Source: Symsagittifera roscoffensis
Lineage: Eukaryota > Xenacoelomorpha > Acoela > Convolutidae
Direction: 5' to 3'
DNA length: 64,000 nt
NCBI RefSeq assembly: GCF_963678635.1
Contig: NC_087062.1
Location: 38,953,330 to 39,017,329, forward strand
The notes beneath the pieces are model-generated. The model made no database searches, was not told where the DNA came from, and saw nothing but the letters and a program-made list of their open reading frames with translations. The position numbers were made by a program, and so were the translations under genes. Each line of letters starts with the position of its first letter. The first letter of the stretch is position 1. This document shows, one piece after another, positions 31,329-42,698 of the stretch.

Positions 31329-33975
31329 ATGAGTCTAAACAGGTCGAGAAAACCTAAACTAGGTGATAGCTCCAGGAAATTCATACCTGAAAAGCACAGA
31401 AAAGCAATGACCGACCGTTTTGTGGAACGGATCACACGAACCCGGGCCGAGAAAGGGGAGACGGTTTCAGGCAGAATAGTTGAAACCAGGAGTCAAAAGT
31501 CCTCAGAAGAGCGAAAAGCTATGCTAGAAGTGGAGGTCCATCCGGACCTGGCCATGAATGAGAACCAGGTAATACATGGACCGGAGGGGAGAGACAGAAT
31601 TCTGGCGAGTGAATCTACTCCGGTAGAACAAGGCCAAGATTTTGCCACTTCCACCGGGACACTGGACCGAGAAGAGATGTCTGAACTGTCCGACATCTCT
31701 ACTGAAATTGTGGCAACTAGAGGATCTCCCACAGACAACACCATGATGGCAGGCGTGACGGAGAAACAGACAACGTCCTCATCTTTTTCAGAAAGAATGA
31801 AGAACACTTTCGGAAACTTCTTTCCATTCACCATGGGAGTGGGTACAGGAAATGAAGGCGAATCCCAGGAGGAAGAAGAGGACAATGATGAGCAAGTTGA
31901 CTCTGGATCTCGAGTCAGCCTCAATAGTTCGACCCAGGAAAATGAGGAAAACACCGACAGAGAGACTGGAACCATGGACAAATTTGATGTGGTGAGAACG
32001 ATAAGTAAAGACACAAACACATCAGGCCAGTCAAGAGACTTTGTGAGTATGACAAATTCGGAGAGGCGAACTGGGGAGAATAGAAACATAGGGCTAGGCA
32101 ACGCATCGGCGGATCCAGAGGTGGATAATGAAAAGACGTCGAGGCAGAGAATCAAAGCCCGAATCTCGACCAGCACAAAGCTACCTGGGATCGACAGGGT
32201 GACACCGCCACTAGTGACGCCACTAGTAGAAAACGGAGCACCATTAGAAGAAGCCTTGAACAACATAGTGGGCAGTATAGGAGAACAAAATGAACAGATG
32301 TCCATAAGAATGAGTGAACTAGAAAAAGCAGTCCACGTTGAAAGAGAAAGTCTGCGGGAAGAATCAAACCGCAATAGACAAGAAGTGAAAAAGCTTGAAG
32401 GAAAAAACGGACGAGCACATAGCGAAGAACTTGTCACGAATGACAAGAGAAGCGGAACAGAGAGAGTTACGCTTAAGAGACGACATGGAGAAGTTAAGAA
32501 TTCAGCAAGAGCCGTCTCTTGGGACTCTTGACACAAGGATAGATGCAATGATGGAGAGGCGAACTCAGGCTATCATGGATAGGTTGGACGGGCTACTAGG
32601 CAGCAAGAGTGGACCAAAAGAAGGGGAGCCGAACTCGGGAGGTCCCAGCAGGGAGCCGAAGGTGAATTTCAATGACCATCAAAGGAGGGGGACATATGGA
32701 TCCACTAGAGGTAGGGGCAGTTCATCAGGCTATGCCACAAGGAATAATAGAACATTGGGCCCAAACAGTAGAGCAAGTTCAACAGGGAACAGACAGACCT
32801 CAAACGAACGACCGACGCAAGGCACACATGCGACTGGGAGAGGTGATTCCGGTAACAGGAGACACGCGAGCCCAGGGAGGAGTCATGTGGGCCAAAGGGG
32901 AAACAGTCACGGCGATTCGGATTGTAGGGATGCACCGAATACAGAGCCCTCATCAGGGGGCGATGATACTCAGGAGGGGCACTCAAGATATGCTACGGCA
33001 ATGGCCACAGCCTTTGAACCCCTAAACTGGTCTCTGGAGACATTCCTGACGAGGTTATCCAGAACTAATGAACGCAGTGAAAAGTCTAGAAGAGTCTTTA
33101 AGAAAACAAGATGCTATAAAGACGAATCTGAGGGCTGCATTGACACCTGGATAGAGTTGATGAAACTGCATTTTGAGGAAGAAGACATGTCAGAAAGGCA
33201 AGAGTGCAGTGCGCTCACCAGTAACTTGGAAGGGACAGCCGTAAACTGTGTGATGGCCAAAAAGCAATATCAGCGGGATACTGCTGAGAAAATCTTCGAA
33301 ATCTTGTTGAATCGTTTTGGCTCAGGGGTGCAGGGACACCAAGCAATGATGCGTTTCGAGAAAAGGAGGCAACGTGAAGATGAGACAATAGACAAATTTC
33401 TAGACGATTTGGAGATGCTTAGGCGTAGCCAACCGGACGAGTCGAACAGGAGGATGAACCTGGCGGTAGCCTGAAAATTCATCGATGGTGTGAAGAATGA
33501 TGAATTTCGTACGATGTTAGCAACACATTACACACCACTATCAACCAATGAGCCAGCACCAGAGGAGTTGAGGCTCAAGTCAAAAGAATATCTTTTACTG
33601 AAACCTCAATCGAGATCTGGATACTACGAGAACAATTATGGCAATTTTAACAACGGACCAGCAAACCAAGGGAGCAACTGGTATAAACCGAGGGACGATA
33701 TGGACAAGAGACGCTCTTGTGCAAATTGCAGTTCGACGGACCATCACGTGTCAGCGTGCCCAACTTATAAACAGGGCATTAAAGCAATAGGCTTTAGCCT
33801 CGAGGACGAAGATGCGTCAGAAGTCGATCATGAAGATTTCATGAGAGGAGTAATTGCAAAATTCGGCCCGAGGTGTTTCTTTCGCAACTTGGAAGGTCAT
33901 TTTAAATCGGATTGTTCGGAATTCTGGGTTGCTGTAGCAGACATCAAGCATCGAAGGCACGAGGAAGCTTTATAG
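31329..33975 (+). pseudogene. Gag of the giant element
   Basis: The start is the ATG at 31329 (MSLNRSRKPKLG). The N-terminal 350 residues are acidic and Ser/Thr-rich, then a long coiled coil, a frameshift near 32,395, an Arg/Gly/Ser/Asn-rich stretch (about 32,690-32,990), and the capsid (SEGCIDTWIELMKLHFEEED onward, about 33,128-33,460) of the Ty3/gypsy type. An in-frame TGA at 33472-33474 interrupts the capsid end; the same frame resumes with KFIDGVKNDEF. Two zinc knuckles follow: CANCSSTDHHVSAC is complete, and CFFRNLEGHFKSDC has the second Cys replaced by Arg. The frame ends at TAG 33973-33975 in phase with protease. Confidence 0.87.
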
Positions 33976-34740
33976 GGTGTGAAAGCCAGCAAGGCTCGCC
34001 TATTCAGCGAAGCGGAGGCGAGCAGAAAAGAAAAAGAGTTCACTTTGATGCATTTGGATACATATGCAGATTATCTAAGACAAGTGGAGCCTCGCACTGG
34101 ATCGAGAGCGGTGCAAGCACTACTAACAACGGGTGGCCCTCGCACAAAGAAGCTTCACGGGCGCTACGTGGAAGTCTATGGACCGTATCAGGTGATGCTG
34201 AACGTAGGTGGAATCAGTGTTTACACTAGGACATATGTGACATCAGACTGTGACCAGATAGGGCAGATCTATCTGGGTGAAGAAGAACTAAAAGTCCGCA
34301 GGGTAGGCCATGACGCCATGATGGAGCAAGACGCAGTACACATTGGATACGAAGCAGATGTGACTGCACTACTGCTCGACACCAACGGAAAGAAAATCGG
34401 AGTCACAGGGCTTCTGGACACTGGAGCGGTAGTGAGTGTGATGCCGATAAAAACTTGGGAAAGAATGGGCTTCACAAGGGAAGATCTAATTCCGACGAAT
34501 TTCAGACTGGCTGCAGCCAATCGAGGAGCGATTTAAGTAGCCGGAAGAACACCAATAACGGTTCTCCACATGGGAGGACGGGATCTTTGGATGAGCTTCC
34601 TGGTGGTAGAGAATTTGGACGACGCCGACCAATTCATCTTGGGTAGAGATTTCGTCAGGAATTTTGACGTGATGATCGACTTGAACAACGGTATAATAAG
34701 AAGTAGGAACCCGGGATAAGCAATAGTAGCAATTTTTAGA
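33976..34740 (+). pseudogene. Aspartic protease of the giant element
   Basis: In the same frame as Gag, directly after the TAG. The retropepsin core GLLDTGAVVSVMP lies at about 34,408-34,446. An in-frame TAA at 34534-34536 comes next, and then the frame continues through a DQFILGRDFVRNFDV block, the usual ILG-D second half. The 160 residues before the core are an unassigned spacer (KASKARLFSEAEASRKEKEF...). The protein would cleave the Gag-Pol precursor. Confidence 0.82.
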
Positions 34741-34792
34741 AAGAGAAATTTAAATTCGTAAAGTGATAGTAAACGAATCCAAATAGGTTTGT

Positions 34793-36752
34793 TTGGTACC
34801 GAATCCAAATAGTCAAAGCTCAGTGATTTTAGGCCGGAGCTTCTCGGTAACGCGAAACGGATTGTGTGTCAGTGTGTTATTGAACACACTGGGCACCACG
34901 ACTTCAATCCAGCGTGGAAAGAAGCTTGGTTATGCTTTGCCGATGAGGACCGACTATGAAGAGACACAAAACTTGAAAAAATATAGTGTGAAAGACTGTC
35001 CTTATCATGCCAATAAAGATAAAATTTTAAAAAGGATTAATGAATTAAAAACTATTCATAAATTGTTTTCAATGAAGTCCGACACGGACGACGGCTTATC
35101 GAGCTGCTCGAATTTTCCGGAATGCCCCTCGTCATATAAACTAAAGTCTGACAAACCGGTTTTGCCAGAGATAGAACACTTAAAAGGGAAAATAGGCGAG
35201 GGAGATTTCGAGCTACTACGGGAGGTTTTAAATCGGAACGCGGATATATTTTCAAGACATAAGGCGGATATCGGTTGCTGTAATTTCGCCGAACACGAAA
35301 TCGAAGTTGAGGAAGGCGCCGTTCCCCATAGGGAAGGCGCAAGACAAATGGCACCACATAAATCGGATGTGTGCCGAGCGGAAATAGAAATGTTGCTCGA
35401 ATACGACATGTTAGAACCCTCGAAATCGCCATGGGCTTGCGGCGTAGTAATGGCAAAAAGAAAGGGGGCAGCTTAGGTTTTGTTGCGACTTTCGCTACTT
35501 GAACGCGGTAAAGATAAAAGATGCGTACCTGATACCGCGAACAGACGAGAGCCTCTCTAAACATGGTGATGCCAATTTCTTCACCACATTGGACTTGGGT
35601 TCTGCCTTCTGGCAGGACCCTCTGCGGAAGAAGGATAGAGAGAAGACCGGATTCGCGTGTGAGTTGGGGTTGTACCAGTGGAAGAGGATGCCCTTCGGCT
35701 TGTGCAACGCAACGGACACGTTTCAAAGACTGATGGCTCAGGCTTTGACCAGAGTGACAAAGAAAAACGGGAATCTTGTGATGTGTTACGTAGATGACGT
35801 ATTCATAGCAACACCGACCCTGGAAGACCACATTGATCGGCTCAATGAGGTCTTTGGATGCATGAAAAGAGCAGGCTTGAAATGCAAACCATCGAAATGT
35901 GAAATCCTTAGGGATTCAATCAAGTACCTGGGAAGAATGGTGGACAGGCATGGTGTGAGGCCGGACCCGGAAGCAGTAGAAGCTGTGTTGACTTGGAAGG
36001 CTCCTAGAACGGACACACAGCTCATGGGCTTCCTAGGGTTTGCCAACTACTACCGTGAGTTCATAAAAGGATATACAGACAAGGTGTATCCGATGCAGAA
36101 GCTGATGCGCAACAAAGGGAAAAAGTTCGAATGGAGCTGTGAAGCTCAAACGGCCTTTGAGAACATAAAGCGGAAACTGTGCGAAGCGCCAGTGCTAGAC
36201 ATGCCTACTGAAAAGGGCATGTATGTTCTTGACACAGACGCATCAGTAGTAGCCATCTCGGGAATACTGCATCAGGAGCAAGAATGGAATGGGAGAAACG
36301 TTCTCCGTCCCATAACATATGGCAGTAAGGTGTTAAGTGACACTGAGATAAAATATGGTGCACCAAAAGCAGAAATGTTTGTAGTAGTCACATTTGTGGA
36401 AAAGTACCGCGCATACTTGGGGAGCGCTCCCTTTAAGTTACGCGTGGACAACAGAGCGTTATCCTGGTTGAAGACATACTCGATGGATCAGAGTTATATT
36501 GGTAGGTGGATAGTAAGATTAGTTGGCTACCACATGATAAACGAGCACAGGATGCGTGACAAACACCAAAATGCTGACAACCTCAGCAAGAAAACCGAGT
36601 TCTATGAAAGACTGGAACAGAAGCAGGCCAATAAGGCAGAAATAAAGGAAGGATTCTCGTTTCTGGACAAGGAAACTTTTGAAGCGCTTCCCTTGACGAG
36701 ATGGTTGGAAAGTCTGGACATCCAATTCCAGGACATCCTGAGTTACCTGTAG
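34793..36752 (+). pseudogene. Reverse transcriptase and RNase H of the giant element
   Basis: 34793-35476 carries the RT N-terminus up to EYDMLEPSKSPWACGVVMAK. One frameshift at about 35,470 leads into 35499-36752, with FFTTLDLGSAFWQ (first catalytic Asp, residue 32), the RMPFGLCNA block and YVDD (residues 97-100), then LGFANYYREFI. RNaseH follows: VLDTDASVVAISGILHQEQ, YGAPKAEM and VDNRALSWL. The end shifts frame near 36,705. Conservation within blocks is excellent, so damage is recent relative to the copia relic. Confidence 0.92.
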
Positions 36753-37540
36753 AGACAGCAGCCGAGATAAAGATCCTATCCAAGAAGGACCCGGTGCCCT
36801 TGGATCTGTTGCTGCGCTCAAACCTGGTCCAGCAGGAGCTCTCTCGCATGAACATTAACAGCCTCTCATTATTGGATAAAGCGGTGCAGGTCACACCGCA
36901 AGTGATGCGGATGCTGGATGAATTGTTAGAGAGAGAAGTGACCAGAGATGACCCCGAGTGGGCAGCAGCAGTGGCATCACTGACAGTCAGTGAGAAGGTG
37001 AAGATCATGCTGTCCAGACGACAACACAAAGAGAACGAGAGGGATTGTAGGACAATAGTTCAGCAACTAGTATCCTCCATACCACACGAGGTTTTAACCA
37101 GTACTTCTTACGGACGGAAAGAACAGGGGAGCAATACGCAAAGGAAAACCGTAACCTTTGTGGACCAGGATAAAGAAGGTGAAAAGGTTGAACGAAACCT
37201 GGTGCAAGATTGTTTGTCCGGGGAGACGAACGGTGAGAAGAGCCAGCGAGCTCAAGATCAACACTCGGGACAAGGAATCTTGTCCGGGAAGTCTGATGTA
37301 GATGAGGAAGTTCCTGATGGGAAGCAGGACCTGGAGAACAAAGTTTTGTCCGGGGAGTTCAGATGGATGTGGAGAAAGCACAGAACTGACCCAGGAGATG
37401 GGGCAGACTCCGTCGCAGACTCTTCAACGGATGACAACTCTTGAAACTCAGGAATTGACACCTACTCAGACAGGAACTCATGCTCGGGATCGGAACTGTC
37501 AGAACTAGTAATCCACACACAACTAGTGGAAACTAGAGCA
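36701..37540 (+). pseudogene. RNaseH-integrase spacer
   Basis: The 247-residue frame (36701-37444) begins GKSGHPIPGHPELP and is mostly charged helices, with a repeated (D/N)-x-LSGE-like word: DCLSGETN, GILSGKSD, KVLSGEFR. Stops and a frameshift near 37,445-37,510 break the link to integrase. No enzyme recognised; an unusually long spacer for Ty3/gypsy. Confidence 0.6.
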
Positions 37541-38860
37541 AGGGATCTGGATAGAGAGGTATACCAGGACCCTGACAGTGATCGCTACCTCATACCAGGT
37601 GAAAAAGTCTTTGATAACGCAGCGGATGATCTTGAGACAATAGCGGTATCGAAACGTTCGATGAGTCTGTTGCCACAAAAAGAGGTAGTCAGGACTGATC
37701 TTCAGCCATTCGAACAGGAAACACAGCCATTGGCAAAGATTTGGTGCGTTAAGATGGAAGAGGATACGCATCGGCCCAATGAGCTGAACAGTCAGTTGAG
37801 AGTCATGAAGACATACTTGAAGGCGAGATACAGACTCTCGGATCTTCTAAGAGCGCAGAGAAATGACCGCATGACAAGCAACCTGAAAAAATGGATCGAA
37901 AATGGTTCTCCGGACAAAGGAGACCTCGAGGAAGACAGTTACTGCATTCTGAGACAGATTTTATGCAGAAAGAGGGAAGGTTATACTTGAATAAGGACGG
38001 GATTGTGGCTTGCAGGAGAAGAGATGAAGACAAAGTCCTATACAAGTATAACGCGATAGTGTTGCCGCAACTCTTTCAGACAGAACTCTTATTCAGGTCG
38101 CATGATCAGATGGGCCATCAGGGGATCGACAAAGTATATCAGAGGATCCTGAAGGGCTTTGAGTGGCCTGGAATGAAAAAGGCTAGCGAGAAGTGGTTAA
38201 CAGCATGTCTATCATGCCAACAGATCAAGGATCCAAGGAAATTGCGATTTCCCTTAAAATTGCTCGAGTCGTCTGAATTCAACGAGGTGGTGCAGATAGA
38301 TCACCAAAATATATGCATGACAGACAGTGGTGATAATCAAGTCTGGGTCATGATAGATCACTTCACGAAGTCTGCAGAGATCGTGCCCTGCATAACTGCC
38401 TCAGCGGAAGAGACGTGCGACCACCTGATCAATATGTGGATAGCGAGACACGGTTGTCCAATGACGTTTCAATCGGATAACGGAACAGTTTTCGTAGCAG
38501 AACTTACGAAAAAGCTAATGAGACGCTCACAGGCTGCTCATCCACGACATACCATTCACAGAGAAATGGCTTAGTGGAAAGGCGGAATCGAACGTTAGTG
38601 TCGATGCTGAGGGTATATTGTTCCAGGTACACGACCGATTGGGACAGATATCTTCCAGAGGTGATGGGAGCTTACAATAGCACACAGCATTCTACCACCG
38701 GGGTTAGTCCACATATGATGCTGACCGGGCACGAGAAGTCTTTGCCCTTGACTTTCTTCTACCCAGAGTATGAGGGTAAGAAGACGTTGCCACAGGTCTA
38801 TGCAAGGGATGTAATAAGACGTCACCAGGAGTCAAACGACTTATGTTCTTTTCGAACAGA
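37526..38860 (+). pseudogene. Integrase of the giant element
   Basis: The frame 37526-37990 leads into 37891-38574 through a frameshift near 37,955. The zinc head reads FRSHDQMGHQGIDKVY...CLSCQQ. Catalytic residues: Asp at 38299-38301 (VVQIDHQ), Asp at 38476-38478 (FQSDNGT), and Glu at 38577-38579 (VERRNRT) reached after a frameshift near 38,545. Spacing is about 58 and about 33-35 residues. The target-site part continues to about 38,855 (NSTQHSTTGVSPHMML, PEYEGKK). No GPY/F motif follows: the reading passes straight from NDLCSFRTE to an acidic region, so the integrase C-terminus is probably deleted. Confidence 0.88.
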
Positions 38861-39197
38861 AGTAGTGGGTCTAGAAGAAATAACCGTGTCACAGGAAATT
38901 GACATAGTCGATGATCACGACGATGAGTGGGTCGATGACCGGTCGAAACCCGAAGTAAAATTCGACGACGAGCAACAGCAGTCATATGAACAAGACTTGA
39001 CGAATCTGCGTGTCTTGGAATGGCTGAACGAAATGACGTCGGATCCAAAGGAGACCAGTGTCACGATTCAAGATGTAGATCGTGAAAGCATGAATTACAT
39101 GAAAACCGAACGAGAAGATCCTTCCTTGGCTGCCCAGGAGGGGCGACTACTCATTCCGGCTTCCAATCTCCAACTTTTGTCCAGGGAGTGGGGGTAG
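38860..39197 (+). pseudogene. Acidic Pol tail
   Basis: About 110 residues, continuing the frame of 38574-39197, rich in Asp/Glu (DIVDDHDDEWVDD, KFDDEQQQSYEQD). It ends LIPASNLQ before a one-base shift at about 39,185 into the macro-like frame. It probably links integrase to the macro-like domain. No fold recognised. Confidence 0.55.
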
Positions 39198-39799
39198 GAC
39201 TTACCCACACTGAAAACTTTTTAATAAAAAAATTAAGAATAGCAAGAAATACAGGGGATTTAGAAGCAGAAACAGGCGAAGAACCAACGAAACCTGACAT
39301 AGAGAGGATAGTTGAGTCATATTTTAACTTACCAAAAGAATATTCAAGTAGCATAATACTAACAGACAGCGATTTGATACTCACAGATAGAACATGTGCG
39401 ATAGCAATCACAGCAGACATGAGTTTTAAGACAGCGTTAGCAGCAGATTTTATGAGAGAGTATAAAAACATAGAATTCCTTTGGAAGCAAAGACCAGGAA
39501 TAGGGGGCGTAGCAGCCTTACCTCCGGCGGCGTCACAGATACCGTGAAAAAACCTATGTTTCTTAGTGACACGGGCGACGGAGAAGCGGCACGTAGACCC
39601 GGAAAACCTAGTTTTGTCCTTGACGAAATTGAGAGACTTCCTCGTGGAAAGGGATGTGAAGAAGCTTTCGCTTCCAGTTTACGACCCGAACAGAATACGA
39701 CTGCATCCTCGAGAACTGTACGCGCTCATACACGTAATCTTCTCTGATACTAATATAAAAAAATACTTACATAAGAAATATTACTTAAGTATAGGCTGA
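39188..39799 (+). pseudogene. Macro-domain-like C-terminus of Pol
   Basis: About 200 codons in one frame, with a single in-frame TGA at 39545-39547. The order of blocks from about 39,375 follows the macro (ADP-ribose-binding) fold of the OARD1/TARG1 class: CAIAITADMSFKTALAADF, then LWKQRPGIGGVAAL, LCFLVTRATEKRHVDP, SLTKLRDFLVERDVKKLSLP, and LIHVIFSDTNI...YLH. The usual Gly-rich GCGLDG loop is replaced by YDPNRIRLHP, so catalytic competence is doubtful. The N-terminal part (VGLTHTENFLIKKL, VESYFNLPKEY) is unassigned. A macro domain on a Ty3/gypsy Pol would be an unusual acquisition. The fold call is pattern-based. Confidence 0.6.
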
Positions 39800-40164
39800 G
39801 TTAAGGTGACATGCAAGAGTGTGTCAGACTAAAGTAGGTAATGTGTGTTATGTTATGTTATGTGTTATGTTATTGAGGTCCTGGGTAGGGAGGAGTTAGT
39901 GACCACGAACAATTGAATAACGATCATAGGAATAGATCCAAAGTTTGGACTGTCCAATTTTAGGTCGAGTTTCAAAATTTTAGAGACCGATTGATTTTAA
40001 TAAATTTTAGGATCAAAATCTTTTTATCTGACTGTTTAAAATAAATTTTAACGAGAAAATAAGGTGAAACGGATTCGTGACCTCTTTTCTAGATCCTGAT
40101 TGATCATTTAATTACTCACTTGAGTCAAATCATTGAATCAAATCGAATCGAACCTGAAAAGAGA
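39800..40164 (+). other. Gap between Pol and ORF3
   Basis: About 365 bp with no supported gene. It contains a short (gttat)n-like run at about 39,845-39,873. Frame 1 opens from a TTG at 40120, and the first ATG is at 40165. A splice acceptor or internal initiation for ORF3 expression might lie here; I cannot identify one. Confidence 0.5.
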
Positions 40165-40947
40165 ATGAATAACTTCAACTTGGATGAATTGATGGACCTG
40201 GCAGAGGCATATGTAGGACCAATGGTAGATGCGATCTATCGTCGGCTAATGGATCGAGACTTCGCTCTGGAGGACCCAGAGGTTGTCATGTTGCTGACCG
40301 CCCTGATAAACATCTTGGGGCATGACAACCGTGGGGACCGCCCCACGGAAGTCCTATTGATGGTAGCATACGGAGAAAGGGGAGTACTAGACCGCCCGAA
40401 CATGAGAGTGATGAGGTGGAGAAACGAGGCTTTCTCGGGAAGGGACTTGGCGAACGAGCCTGGATTGGGAAATTCTAGGACTTACCAAACAGGTGAGATG
40501 CCTTTGCCGTCCAAGCCCAAGCCTGGGCTGAGGATAATGCATCAAGAGATTAACAGCGAGGCTGCCTCGTCTAGTTCACCACTGAGAATAGCTGTGCCAC
40601 CAAAAAGGGAGAGAGTAGAACAAGGGGTTCAAACAAACCAAACCATGCAAGATCTAGATGGGATGAAAGATGAGCTGGAAAAGACCAGGAAGGAGCTGGA
40701 TGAAGTGACTAAGACCATGCTCATTACGGTGGACGACAGAGACATGTGGAAGAAATTGTTTGTAGACTGCAACAAAAAGCAGAGGCGGGACTACAAGGAG
40801 CGATCGGAACGGTTGGCATTTACTAGAGTCGTGGAAAAAGTGATACTTGCAAGGGGTATTCCTCGTGGACAATCCCCGATGGAGCTCTTGACGCCTCAAG
40901 AAATGAGTCAAACGACAAAAACGCGACTCCCAACTGAAACTGGTTGA
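40165..40947 (+). pseudogene. ORF3 N-terminal domain with coiled coil
   Basis: Starts at ATG 40165 (MNNFNLDELMDLAEAYVGP). The first 70 residues are helical (LEDPEVVMLLTALINILG), the middle has the GEMPLPSKPKP linker, and a coiled coil follows (MKDELEKTRKELDEVTKTM, then DRDMWKKLFVDCNKKQRRD). An in-frame TGA at 40945-40947 separates it from the SGNH part, and the frame continues. Related degenerate copies lie at 1,081-1,640, 2,300-2,861 and 3,920-4,505. Function unknown; the layout resembles a structural or oligomerisation module ahead of an enzyme. Confidence 0.7.
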
Positions 40948-42056
40948 GTGACAATCCCGGACCCGAGTGATACCTTAGGTGACCCAGTCGTGGAGCAGAC
41001 GACGAGGAAGCTGATAGAGACAGCTGGACGACTAGTGGCCAACAGGAATGCGCCAGGTTCCGGGGTGACTACACCCTATGGAACAGTTGACGATATGGGC
41101 AGAGTACAGCTCTCCCAAGACGTAATGACCAAAAGGGGAGTCGGCGATGCAACGCTACCAATGGGGAGCTCAAAAGTCCCAGACAGGAAGATACGAAAGA
41201 TGCCGGCGAAGGAAGTGTCACGGGTAATGGATGTGCAAAAGAATAATCAGTCGAAGTATAACTTCACAGGAGTTCCGGAGGCGAATCCGAGAGCTTGCTT
41301 CAATCGAGCGACCTGGAACCCGGCAGTAAACCTGAAGCAACCACCACTGGGGACATCGCATCTGATACTGGGAGACAGCTTGGTCAGAGTGCTCTCAAAC
41401 TTGAGGACCTCCTGGATCACCACGGTGATGGCTTTCGGAGGTGCGACGATAGCCCAGCTGTTTCGGATGGTGGAGTTGATGAATCCAGGGAGAATCCCTA
41501 TGGTAACGCTCCTAGTTGGGACAAATAACATCTCGAGAAGCTCGCATGAGGAAGAAGCACTATGGGAATCAATGTTGGTGTGCTTAATTACTACTCTCTG
41601 GCAGAACTTCAACTGCGCGGTACTGACCGTTTGCACTGTGCCAATGAACACGAGGACATTGACTGCAACAGGGAGAAGACACAACGAAGGAGTGATCAGG
41701 TGGAACAAAATCCTGAGGAATCTTCAAGTCAGAATGCCGGAAGGATGATCCTTATGGATATCGAACACGAGCTGAGAGCTATGGATCAGGCCAGGCTGAC
41801 CAATGACGGCATTCACTTTGATAGCATAGAAGGACAGGCTTAGTTGAACAGAGTCTTCCAAGAGCGATTGCATGAATTGGAAGTAGACCTCTTTAACACG
41901 GGAGTGCTGAAGGAAGAGGGAGCATCAAACGAACCGACAATCACCACCTTTCTGCCTCCTAACCTGGTAAAACTCTTGGGAACGGTCCCAGCTGTGACCA
42001 TCTATAAGCCGCAAAGCTCCAGCGAACCCGGGCACAGAACGGATGTACGAGATTAG
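40948..42056 (+). pseudogene. ORF3 SGNH/GDSL-family hydrolase
   Basis: All four SGNH blocks are visible. Block I LILGDSLVRVL has the nucleophile Ser at 41377-41379. Block II is the Gly in AFGGATI. Block III LLVGTNNIS has the Asn. After a frameshift near 41,740, block V NDGIHFD has Asp 41805-41807 and His 41814-41816. The family hydrolyses esters or removes acyl/acetyl groups. The first 110 residues (PDPSDTLGDPVVEQ, RKLIETAGRLV) match the degenerate copies at the window start. A TAG at 41841-41843 and a TAG at 42054-42056 interrupt the frame; both lie in otherwise continuous coding sequence. Related GDSL-type esterases are known in CR1-like LINEs. Confidence 0.82.
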
Positions 42057-42698
42057 GGCCTGTGAACCTAGACGATGATTAGGGCCTGTGAACCCAACTA
42101 CGGAGAACACAAGCACCTCCAGATCGGATATGAGATCTGAGACGAGGAGCACCAGTCGAGAGGAGCGACGTCCAAACAGGAGCTCTCTAATGTGGTCGAG
42201 ACCAATACCTTCTCCATGGCACATATACAAGGATGACCTGATGAAACTGAACCTTCAGACGGTGAGCTTCGCATTGGATGCCATGAGGATGCTGAACGGA
42301 GCAAAGTTATCGGTCAGCGGACTGTACTCGATAACAGGAGTGGACTGGTTGATAGCGGCTGGCATAAACTTCAGCTCTACAACTGCCTTGAGGTTTGCCG
42401 ACCTAGAGTGACTGCCCTCTAATAACACAACGGGCCCAGTGAATGCAAGGCCGTTACAAGACGTAAAATTGAATCACGATTAAGGGAATTGAGAATAGAG
42501 ACCTGGAAGATTTCTGATAACGAGGGCGCCGATTGGACAACATGTGAAGATGTTCAGGCAGCTGAAGACACCCCCAGGTCATGTGAAAGAAAGAGTATAC
42601 CCGAAACAAGAGAATCAAGAAGGTGATGTCTAAAGATTCGGCGGGTTGAAAGCGATAAAGAAAGATGAGACCATTTTGCCGCGTATGACAAGGCAGAA
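42057..42698 (+). pseudogene. ORF3 linker, Ser/Arg-rich then helical
   Basis: A 24-bp duplication (gattagggcctgtgaac at 42,052 and 42,076) is followed by a frame (42088-42411) starting Ser/Thr/Arg-rich (SRSDMRSETRSTSREERRP) and then a compact block (PSPWHIYKDDLMKLN, ALDAMRMLNGAKLSV, ITGVDWLIAAGINFS). TGA at 42409-42411, a frameshift, and TGA codons at 42624-42626 and 42666-42668, each in Arg-rich context, lead in frame into the next ORF. No family recognised. Confidence 0.55.

Noticed and set aside
31493-32548. 351-residue minus-strand frame
   Set aside because: It is antisense to Gag of the giant element; the Ser/Leu-rich composition is a shadow of the coding strand, and Gag has the recognisable features.
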